Position numbers and translations under genes: made by a program. Of a DNA stretch of 64,000 nucleotides, positions 55,745 to 64,000 are shown piece after piece. Origin of the DNA: Antilocapra americana. Lineage: Eukaryota; Chordata; Mammalia; Artiodactyla; Antilocapridae. The stretch is taken from assembly GCA_007570785.1 (NCBI GenBank), contig ML664161.1:3363868-3427867 (forward strand). Direction: 5' to 3'. Positions within the stretch are counted from its first letter, which is position 1; each line of letters begins with the position of its first letter. A model generated the notes under the pieces. That model was given only the letters and a program-made list of their open reading frames with translations. It was not told the DNA's origin and did not search any database.

Positions 55745-57425
55745 ACCAGTCAGTTCAGTTCAGTCGCTCAGTCGTGTACAACTCTTTGCAACCTCATGAA
55801 TTGCAGCACGCCAGGCTTCTCTGTCCATCACCAACTCCTGGAGTTCACCCAAACCCATACCCATCGAGTCGGTGATGCCATCTAGCCATCTCCTCCTCTG
55901 TTGTCTCCTTCTCCTACTGCCCCTAATCCTTCCCAACACTGGGATCTTTTCCAATGAGGCAACTCTTCGCATGAGGTGGCCAAAGTATTGGAGTTTCAGC
56001 TTCAACATCAGTCCTTCCAATGAACACCCAGGACTGATCTCCTTTAGGATGGACTGGTTGGATCTCCTTGCAGTCCAAGGGCCTCTCAAGAGTCTTCTCC
56101 AACAACACAGTTCAAAAGCATCAATTCTTTGGTGCTCAGTTTTCTTCACAGTCCAAGTCTCACATCCATTCATGACTATTGGAAAAACCATAGCCTTGAC
56201 TAGATGGACCTTTGTTGGCAAAGTAGTGTCTCTGCTTTTCAATTTGCTATCTAGGTTGGTCATAACTTTCCTTCTAAGGAGTAAGCGTCTTTTAATTTCA
56301 TGGCTTCAATCACCATCTGCAGTAATTTTGGAGTCCCCCAAACTGCAGTCTGACACTGTCTCCACTGTTTCCCCATCTATTTCCCATGGAGTGATGGGAC
56401 CAGATGCCATGATCTTAGTTTTCTGAATGTTCAGCTTTAAGCCAACTTTTTCACTCTCCTCTTTCACTTTCAGCAAGAGGCTTTTTAGTTCTTCTTCACT
56501 TTCTGCCATAAGGGTGGTGTTGTCTGCATATCTGAGGTTATTGATATTTCTCCCAGAATCTTGAATCCAGCTTGTGCTTCTTCCAGCCAAGCATTTCTCA
56601 TGATGTACTCTGCATATAAGTTAAATAAGTAGGGTGACAATATACAGCCTTGATGTACTTCTTTTCCTATTTGGAAACAGTCTGTTGTTCCATATCCAGC
56701 TCTAACTGTTGTTTCCTGACCTGCATACAGGTTTCCCAAGAGACAGGTCAGATGGTCTGCTTTTCCCATCTCTTTCAGAATTTTCCACAGTTTATTGTGA
56801 TCCACACAGTCAAAGGTTTTGGCATAGTCAATAAAGCAGAAATAGATGTTTTTCTGGAACTCTCTTGCTTTTTCGATGATCCACCGGATGTTGGCAATTT
56901 GATCTCTGGTTGCTCTGCCTTTTCTAAAACCAGCTTGAACATCTGAAAGTTCGTGGTTCATGTATTGCTTAAGCCTGGCTTGGAGAATTTTGAGCATCAC
57001 TTTACTAGTGCGTGAGATGAGTGCAACTGTGCAGTAGTTCGAGCATTCTTTGGCATTGCCTTTCTTTGGGATTGGAATGAAAACTGACCTTTTCCAGTCC
57101 TGTGGTCACTGCTGCATTTCCCAAATTTGCAGACATTTTGAGTGTAGCACTTTCAAAGCATCATCTTTTAGGATTTGAAATAGCTCAACTGGAATTCCAT
57201 CACTTCCATTAGCTTTGTCCGTAGTGATGTTTTCTAAGGCCCACTTGACTACACATTCCAGCATGTCTGGCTCTAGGTGAGTGATCTCACCATCATGATT
57301 ATCTGAGTCATGAAGATCTTTTTTGTACAGTTCTTCTGTGTATTCTTGCCACCTCTTCTCAATATCTTCTGCTTCTGTTAGGTCCATACCATTTCTATTC
57401 TTTATCGAGCCCATCTTTGTATGAA
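55745..57425 (-). mobile_element. BovB LINE, 5'-truncated, 1.7 kb
   Basis: A minus-strand BovB with a complete 3' end ('cagttcagttcagtcgctca' at the left) and the coding region back to the linker. It has the longest frames of the BovB copies here, so it is among the younger ones, but it is still broken. Confidence 0.96.
55760..57414 (-). pseudogene. BovB reverse transcriptase with YADD changed to YADN
   Basis: Read from 57414 down. The linker (57414-57106) ends at a stop after 'IWEMQQ'. The main reverse-transcriptase frame, 57000-56485, carries 'QAGFRKGRATRDQ', 'FIDYAKTFDCVDH' and 'QGCILSPYLFNLYAEY'. A shift near 56500 leads to frame 56590-56306 with the catalytic box. The second Asp of YADD is Asn ('YADN', about 56527-56538). 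A second shift leads to the C-terminal frame 56263-55760 with '[13 protein letters not shown]', whose stop is natural. With an altered active site and two frameshifts it is dead. Confidence 0.9.
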
Positions 57426-58299
57426 ATGTTCCCTTGGTCTCTGGTTAAAAGAGGAAAAAAGAGATCTCAAAATATAAAGAAATGGCAAATACAGAAAACA
57501 GTTACTCCCTTGAGGGTTAAGGGAGAGTATCCAAAGAAGGAACAAATTTGGAAAAATGAACCTCCTCCATAATCCCCACTTGCCCTCAGGCCGAGTCAAA
57601 ACTCACTGGAGGAGTGAATAAGCAACTTGTAGATGCTGAAGAAATTTTCCAGTTACAGATACTCAAGCTGGCTTATTGGAACAGCCTACTGTGGGACTCA
57701 AGAACCTGCTAGCAGATGAAGGTAGGCAAGAGTTAGTGTAAAAGACCCAGGCTATGTGGCTGAAATGTTCATTGCTGTGCTGAAGGGAGGAATTGGTCCA
57801 GAGAATAGAGTATCCTGGGGCTTTCCTCAAGCCACTGGCAACTGATCAGCAATAAGGAACATTCCTTGGATCAATAACAGAAATGTATTCCTATACGGCC
57901 TCACAGTGGTCCTCTAACAAAGTTTATTGATGAAGTCTTAGAATGAATCAGTTGACCAAGGGAAAATGCAGAGCCAAGTCTGATAAAGCAGGAGAAAGAT
58001 GAGTGGATGATCATTGAGAAGCAGTTTGACTTGTGCGATACTGGCTTTAGAGGAGCATAGAGAAGTATGGAGAAACTGGGAAACATCAAACAGTTAACTG
58101 TGGCTCAGCAGGAGTAACTTGGTAAAGTTTTTGGAGGGGCTGAGATAGTTGAAACCAGACAGTAAAAAAATTAGAAAACAACTGTACACGGATCTTGAGG
58201 ACAGCGATTAGATGAGATCTGTCCTTTTGAATATTCTCATAGTAAAGGAAGTATCATATGATTGGAAGGCTTTAAGGGAATGAATATCACTCCTGAAAA
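57426..58299. other. Unique sequence
   Basis: No gene. Somewhat GC-richer than average, with no repeat family recognised. Confidence 0.5.
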
Positions 58300-58425
58300 T
58301 GCATCAGAATCACTCTGAAAGATTTATAGTATCACAGGATCCTATGTCTATCCCATATCTTATTTATAAAAATCTATAGGATGGCATGCCTCTTAAACCA
58401 AAAGATTCTAATGCTGATGGATTTC
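58300..58425. mobile_element. Possible MER5-type DNA transposon fragment
   Basis: 'gcatcagaatcactctgaaa' at the left and 'agattctaatgctgatgg' at the right mirror the conserved blocks of MER5A-like hAT elements. The middle is degraded. Confidence 0.45.
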
Positions 58426-58448
58426 CCAATCATAGCAAATAGATGTTG

Positions 58449-58567
58449 CTATGCTGTGCTCAGTTGCTAAGTCATGTCTAACTCTGTGATACCATGGACT
58501 GTAGCCACTAGGCTCTTCTGTCCATGGGATTTCCCAGGCAAGAATATGGGAGTGGGCTGCCATTTCC
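58449..58567 (-). mobile_element. Bov-tA SINE, 3' half
   Basis: Antisense: 'gtgctcagttgctaagtcatg' through 'gagtgggctgccatttcc'. The head is missing. Confidence 0.9.
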
Positions 58568-59856
58568 ATGATGATGACCCAAATCAAGGTAGTGCTCAAG
58601 AAGATAGAAATGGGAAAGCATAATCTTCTAAAATTGAATTTTTTAAGTGACTTTTTTTTTCTAGCAAGCAAATTTGTACATGAAATATATGTCAAGCTAT
58701 CTCTAGCAAAATTTCATCTTTTGTACCCTCTGTTCTGACATTCTCTCAAAAAGTAATTCAAATACTCACATATCAAAATTTGTCAGGTAAGTTTTCATGT
58801 TAATCACTTCTATGTGAGTGTGAATTTAAACCAAAGCACTTTTTTTCCTGAGATATATTTGAATTTCATGCCTGAACTTTCATTGCAAAATATGAAACTT
58901 TGCTGTTATTAAAAGAATTCAAGCATCAGGAGGATGAGGAGGCCAGGGGCTCCTCCTGTTTCATTAAAATTACATAAAAAAGGATCACTCCCAAAATGTA
59001 AGATGATTTAAGTGTTATCCAAGAAAAAATAATTAAGTTAGAGAACCAAAAATCTCATAATCCTAAATTAAATCATCTTGTGTGCGTGTGTGTTTGTGTG
59101 TGCATACATGTAGATATACATGTTTCACTTTAAGTGATTTATTCTGTGTGTCATTTTCTATCTGGTGAGGTGTGTGCAAAAAAGCCAGATTTCTCCAAAA
59201 TACCTGATATATTTGAAGGTTTGGTCATGCTGTTCTCCTGTGCTTAGAGAACCAGAAGCTAAATATCCCAAAGGAAGGGCAGAATCTTGTCTAATTATTA
59301 TACTTAGCAAGTTTGAGGTTCTTAAGGCAAAGAATATGATATCAAAAGATTTTTTAAGCACCCTAGTAGAATAATTAACAAATCATTATGGAAGTAAAAC
59401 TCACATGACATTTTCTGACATTTAATTATGTTTAAGGTCTGAAATAATGTGGTGTGCTATGTTGACAATTAAAAAATAGATTTGAAAAGGTTGCATGCTT
59501 CACTGCAATTTATTTTAGTGTCTGAAAAATTAGTTTAATCAAAAACAGTTCCTCCCTTAAAATGGCCAGCACAAGCAATTAAAATGAAAATAAAAGTCCA
59601 CTCGTTTTGCTTACAAGTGGAACATATTGAGGAGGTCTGCATTAGAAATTAAACGGCTTTCAGATCTGCAGCAAATGCACTGCACTCTTGATACCACTCT
59701 ATGTATTGACTCATCGGAAAATAGCTCACAAGGTTTGGAACTGTGGTTAATTAAAACAGGGACAAAGAGAAAAAGCAACTGTTCTCAAGTTGCTGTTTGG
59801 AGTCTGCAAATAGTTTCTGATTCATTCCATTAGCAGAACTGCCACAACATTGCTGT
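58568..59856. other. Unique sequence, 1.3 kb, with a candidate conserved block
   Basis: No gene. A GT-rich patch lies at 59079-59103. At 59540-59856 composition becomes more balanced, with an AP-1-like TGACTCA (59708) and a homeobox-type TTAATTAAAA (59747), and no repeat match. Confidence 0.45.
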
Positions 59857-59868
59857 AGTGATACGCAG

Positions 59869-60081
59869 TGTGCATGCATGCTCTGTCACTTCAGTTGAGT
59901 CTCACTCTCTGAGACCCTGTGGACTGTAGCCCACCAGGCTCCTCTGTCCATTGGATTCTCCAGGCAAGAATAGTGGAGTGGGTCACCAGGGGATCTTTCC
60001 CACTCAGGGACTGAACCCATGTCTCTTGTTTCTCCTGCATTGCAGCCAGATTTTTTACCCACTGAGAAACCTGGGAATGCC
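59869..60081 (-). mobile_element. Bov-tA SINE with 12-bp target duplication
   Basis: Antisense, full length. agtgatacgcag (59857-59868) and agtgatatgcag (60082-60093) flank it. Confidence 0.95.
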
Positions 60082-60093
60082 AGTGATATGCAG

Positions 60094-60711
60094 AACCACT
60101 TTCAGAGACTACCCTAGACAGAGGAAATTATGACTGTTTATCATATTTTATATGTTGACTAGTTGTTAAAATCTATGTCAAAGCAAAATATATTTCTATT
60201 ACTGACCCAGTTATGATCATTTAAAAATTTAAGTTAGTTTCCCCTTTGATCTGTGTCTTATGTCACAAAAGATCCTAAATAAAATGCAGATTTTAGGGGA
60301 AGAGAGTTACAATGATTGTTTAATATTTTAATGGATTCTTTGATATTCTAGCACATCATCTTTTCAAGGTCTCTGGATAATGGATCTTAGGTATAGCTGA
60401 TGTTGATGGTAAGTAATCTGCTTTTCTAGAAAAAGAAATATGAGTCCTGGTATCTGGCTGAAGGGAAATAAGGTTGATATTGAGAAATGAAGACATATTT
60501 TGAAAATGACAGTTTACTCAATATTTAGCTCAAGTGATCAATGTCAAAGGCATCTAGTCAACATTAAGCATGGGAAGAACCCATGTACTGTGCCAAGCTC
60601 TCAAGGCACACTCTACTAGTAGAGATATAACATTAAGTTTATTGGAGAAAACTCTAAGCAGACATCTAGTAGAGAACACACAACCCCTCCATCTGCCCCA
60701 ACACTCATTGT
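60094..60711. other. Unique AT-rich sequence
   Basis: No gene and no repeat recognised. Confidence 0.5.
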
Positions 60712-60825
60712 CCCTTTTGTTGCTGCTGATCAGTCACTAAGTCATGTCCAACTCTTAGTGACCCCATGGACAGCAGTGCAACAGGCTTCCCAGTCCTTCA
60801 CCATCTCCTGGAGTCATGTCGAATA
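60712..60825 (-). mobile_element. BovB/Bov-tA 3' tail fragment
   Basis: 'gttgctgctgatcagtcact', 'gaccccatggacagcag', and a BovB-style 'ttcaccatctcctggagtc' end. About 110 bp, so SINE or LINE origin is not settled. Confidence 0.8.
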
Positions 60826-61439
60826 GCTTAGGCATGTCTTATCATCCCATAGCTTAGGCCAAACAAAGATGGTCATCATGGCAAACACACAATGTCCAGT
60901 AGAAAATATTTTCTTTCTTATAACTTTTTATGTACTTTTTAAGTTAGAAGGGAGAAAACAAACAAAAAACTATAACATAAGAACTCATTGGTCACAGAGG
61001 TGAACATGTTCTAAAGGAGGAGTCTCTGAAGTTTACTTCCATGTATCAGCTTGTTTTTCTGCTGAGCTCACCTAGACCTGCTATGCCAGCTCTCCTCTAA
61101 TCTATTAAAAGTGTGGGGACAATGAGTCTTCAGATTTTCAGTGATTTTTATTTAGGAATCTGATTGTATCTTTTCTTCATTTGTTTGCTATATGCTTGTT
61201 GCATGATGGCTTACTTCTTTCACACTTAATTTCTGCACTGGATTCTTTTATGCCAGAAGAAATATACATTGTATATGCCCAGCATACAAAACTCTGTGGT
61301 ACAGCCTTTTATTGTCATTATTTTCTTACTTTCCTCTCTCCTTAATAAAAGATATCTTGGTGTGAAAACGTTAAGGCATACTTTATAAAGTTCCTCAGAG
61401 AATCTTCAGCAGAAAGAACCCTAACTCATCATATAAATT
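60826..61439. other. Unique sequence
   Basis: No gene and no repeat recognised. Confidence 0.5.
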
Positions 61440-61452
61440 ACCTGCTTGTTAA

Positions 61453-61656
61453 GTGAAGTTGCTCAGTCGTCTCCGACTCTCTGGGACTCCATGGACTGTA
61501 GCCTATCAGGCTTCTCCCTCCATGGGATTTTCCAGACAAGAATTCTGGAGTGGGTTGCCATTCCCTTCTCCAGGAGATCTTCCCTGCCCAGGGTTTGAAT
61601 CCAGATCTCCCGCATTGTAGGCAGACGCTTTACCGTCTGATTCACCAGGGAAGTCC
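61453..61656 (-). mobile_element. Bov-tA SINE with perfect 13-bp target duplication
   Basis: Antisense, full length and little diverged. acctgcttgttaa flanks it at 61440-61452 and 61657-61669, so it is one of the youngest SINEs here. Confidence 0.97.
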
Positions 61657-61669
61657 ACCTGCTTGTTAA

Positions 61670-62669
61670 CGCATCTCTTATTGTTTTTGTTTTTTTTTTA
61701 ATTTCTCTATACAACTTTCCCCTCTCTCTCAATGATGTTACCTATCTTTATTTAACTTCTTCTTTTAGGGTCTACTTTGTTTGAAGACTAAACTAAAACA
61801 TACTTTACATAATTAAGTGCACAATCTACTTCCTAGTTCAGGGGTTCCTGAACACACACTCCCTTGCTGGTTTAGAATTCCTTTGACATTCTGTCTCTGT
61901 CTTTTGTCTCTACTCTGTCTTCTTTCTTTAGCTCTTTTTAAGAGATTTGTTTATGAATTATCGTAATATTGTTACATCTTTGTTCTGGTATAGTTTTACT
62001 TAAATAAGGAATAATGAAACCAAATGTCACAGGCCAAGAGAATAAATCTCACTATATTTTTAGACACTTTGTGGCTGTTGTATTGGGAAAATAGTCTTGA
62101 GTATGAATCTTTTTTGCCACATCCATAAATAATCCCAGGTAGGTAATGAAGTATTCTAATAAACTTTCTCTCCATCAGTACGTTCTATAATAAGTGAGCC
62201 ATTAACTTCATAATGCACAGCTTCAATACTTCCAAATAAGTTTCTTATGAGCCCCACAATGTCTGTTTTCTTAAAACATTTTGTGGTGAAATGTAACAGA
62301 ATAAATCTGAACGTTCTTTGTATTTAGCTGGCATACGTTTTGTCTCATACAGTTTCACTTCCTTAATTAGAATACAGTGAAGTTTCTGAGAATATAATTT
62401 GAATTTGACATAGTCTATGAGTTACCTAGATGAAGAAGGGTAAAAGGGAATTCCTTCAAACTCATCTAAATGGATTGAAAGCACTATTAGTACCAGAGTC
62501 TAACTAGCAGGTCTCCCTTTCAGGGCCACAGTGAACACAGAATTTATTAACTCCAAAATTCCATATTCATGTATCAATATAGTCACAGTTGATAACATAT
62601 CACCTTCATGGAGCACAGCCTTGTTCTGGTTTAGGAGTTTCCAAAACTTAGTGAAACTGAGCAATAAAG
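61670..62669. other. Unique sequence, 1 kb
   Basis: No gene and no clear repeat. A T-run lies near 61689-61700. Confidence 0.5.
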
Positions 62670-63990
62670 CTAGGGCAAACTATTCAAGATCACAGTAATC
62701 CAAGTCTATGCCACAAACACCGATGCCAAGGTAGCTAAAACTGAATGGTTCTATGAAGCCCTACAAGAACTTCTAGAACTAACACCAAAGAAGATGTCCT
62801 TTTCATCATAGGGGATTGGAATGCAAAAGTAGGAAGTCAAGAGATATCTGGAGTAACAGGCAAATTTGGTCTTGGAATACAGAATGAAGCAGGACAAAGG
62901 TTAACATAACAAAACAGTGTTTTGCCAAGAGAACACACTGGTCATAGCAAACACCCTCTTCCAACCCCAAGAGATGCATTTACACATGGGCATTACCAAA
63001 TATTAATACCAATATCAGAGTGATTGCATTCTTTTCAGCCAAAGATAGAGAAGCTCTATACAGTCAGCAAAAACAAGACCTGGAGCTGACTGTGGCCAGA
63101 TTATGAGTTCCTTATAGAAAATAGCTTAAATTGAAGAAAGTAGGGAAAATCACTAATCTATTCAGGTTTGACCTAAATCAAATCCCTTATGATTATACAG
63201 TGCAGGTGACAAATAGAGTTAAGGGATGAGGTTTGGTAGACCTAGTGCTTGAAGAACGATGAATGAGGGTCTGTAACACTGTACAAAGCGCAGTGACTGA
63301 AATCATTCCCAAGAAAAGGTAATGCAAAAAGGCAAAGCGGTTGTTCAAGGAGGCTTTACAAATAGCTAATGAAAAAGAGAAGCAAAAGACAAAGGTGAAA
63401 GGAAAAGATATACCCAACTAAATGCAGAATTCCAGAGAATTAAAAGATGCTTCCTCATTGGAAAGAAAGCTATGACCAAACTAGATAGCATATTAAAAAG
63501 CAGAGATATCACTTTGCCCACAAAGGTCTGTATAATCAAACTTACTTATACTTTTTCTAGTAGGCAGGAATGGATGTGGGTTTTGGACCATAAAGAAGGC
63601 TGAGTGCCAAAGAACTGATGCTTTTGAACTGTGGTGCTTGAGAAAACTCTTTGAGAGCCCCTTGGATAGAAAGATTAAACCAATCAACCCTAAAGGAAAT
63701 CAACCATGAATATTCATTGGAAGGACTGATGCTGAAGCTGAAGCTCCAACACTTTGGTCACCTGATGTGAAGAGCTGACTCATTTGAAAATACCCTGATG
63801 CTGATAAAGACTGAGGGCAGGAGAAGAAAGGGATGACAGATGGTTGGATGCTATTACCAACTCGATGGACATGACTTTGAGCAAACTCCGGGATATAGTA
63901 AAGGACAGGGAAGCCTGGCATGCTGCCATCCATGGGATCGCGAAGAGTCAGACATGACTGAGTGACTGAACAACAACAACAACAACAGAT
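62670..63990 (+). mobile_element. BovB LINE with internal deletion of the reverse transcriptase
   Basis: The endonuclease half (62670 to about 63440) joins directly to the 3' end (from 'agaattaaaagatgcttcctc' at about 63436) and ends in a CAACAACAAC tail at 63970-63989. The whole reverse-transcriptase domain between them is gone. Confidence 0.92.
62680..63940 (+). pseudogene. BovB endonuclease joined to C terminus, degraded
   Basis: The first part encodes the APE-type endonuclease that nicks target DNA for BovB; 'IGDWNAKVGSQE' is readable at about 62811-62846. Several stops and shifts follow (for example 'ttaacataac' at 62900). The second part matches the last ~170 codons of BovB in broken frames. 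With the reverse transcriptase deleted and many lesions it cannot be active. Confidence 0.85.
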
Positions 63991-64000
63991 TACACATTCT

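Noticed and set aside
55872..56426. 184-residue plus frame
   Set aside because: Antisense of the BovB coding region.
1..64000. tRNA genes
   Set aside because: Only tRNA-derived SINE heads are present; none keeps a full cloverleaf context.
1..64000. CRISPR array, bacterial operon, phage or plasmid functions
   Set aside because: No regularly spaced direct repeats and no prokaryotic gene layout. The repeat content is that of a ruminant nuclear genome.
1..64000. An intact, previously undescribed biological system
   Set aside because: I looked for linked coding genes, structured RNA clusters and conserved arrays and found only retroelements and their rearrangements. The strongest unusual signal is structural (22-34 kb), not a new system.

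Overview
This is nuclear DNA of a ruminant mammal, most likely a bovid. The evidence is the repeat content: young bovine-type LINE-1 (L1), RTE-type BovB LINEs, tRNA-derived Bov-tA and dimeric BOVA2 SINEs, and endogenous-retrovirus LTRs, on an AT-rich background that also carries older mammalian repeats (MIR, L2, MaLR LTRs, an old DNA transposon). I see no functional host protein-coding gene, no tRNA or rRNA gene and no CRISPR array. Almost every long open frame is a sense or antisense piece of a LINE. The window reads as an intergenic or intronic repeat landscape.

Layout. 1-1640: 3' end of a young L1 (+) cut by the window edge. 1.6-10.3 kb: old and young L1 3' ends with Bov-tA/BOVA2 insertions and a (TA)n microsatellite. 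10.3-12.5 kb: mostly unique, with a probable L2. 12.5-14.4 kb: 5'-truncated L1 (-). 14.4-22.0 kb: mostly unique, with SINEs, MIR and an old repeat. 22.0-25.5 kb: a rearranged cluster holding a perfect 104-bp direct duplication, a 38-bp inverted copy, a BovB 3' end and two L1 pieces meeting head to head. 25.5-33.2 kb: unique sequence with SINEs, MIR and a DNA transposon. 33.2-34.25 kb: 3'-truncated BovB (+). 34.25-40.0 kb: 3'-truncated L1 (-) keeping ORF1, the endonuclease and reverse-transcriptase regions of ORF2, and a long GC-rich 5'UTR. 40.0-44.5 kb: unique. 44.5-46.1 kb: BovB (+). 48.5-53.3 kb: a dense cluster of LTR elements, two of them inserted inside other repeats. 55.7-57.4 kb: BovB (-). 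62.7-64.0 kb: internally deleted BovB (+).

The most notable point is structural. The 3'-truncated L1 at 34.25-40.0 kb and the 3' L1 piece at 22.86-24.6 kb have the same orientation, and their broken ends lie only about 10-13 nt apart on the L1 map. Together they would make one nearly full-length L1, split by a 9.6-kb segment that begins with an opposite-strand L1 fragment and ends in a truncated BovB. This points to a rearrangement or insertion inside a full-length L1, or to an assembly error. All LINE reading frames here carry disabling lesions. BovB and L1 would have supplied the enzymes that mobilised the Bov-tA/BOVA2 SINEs.
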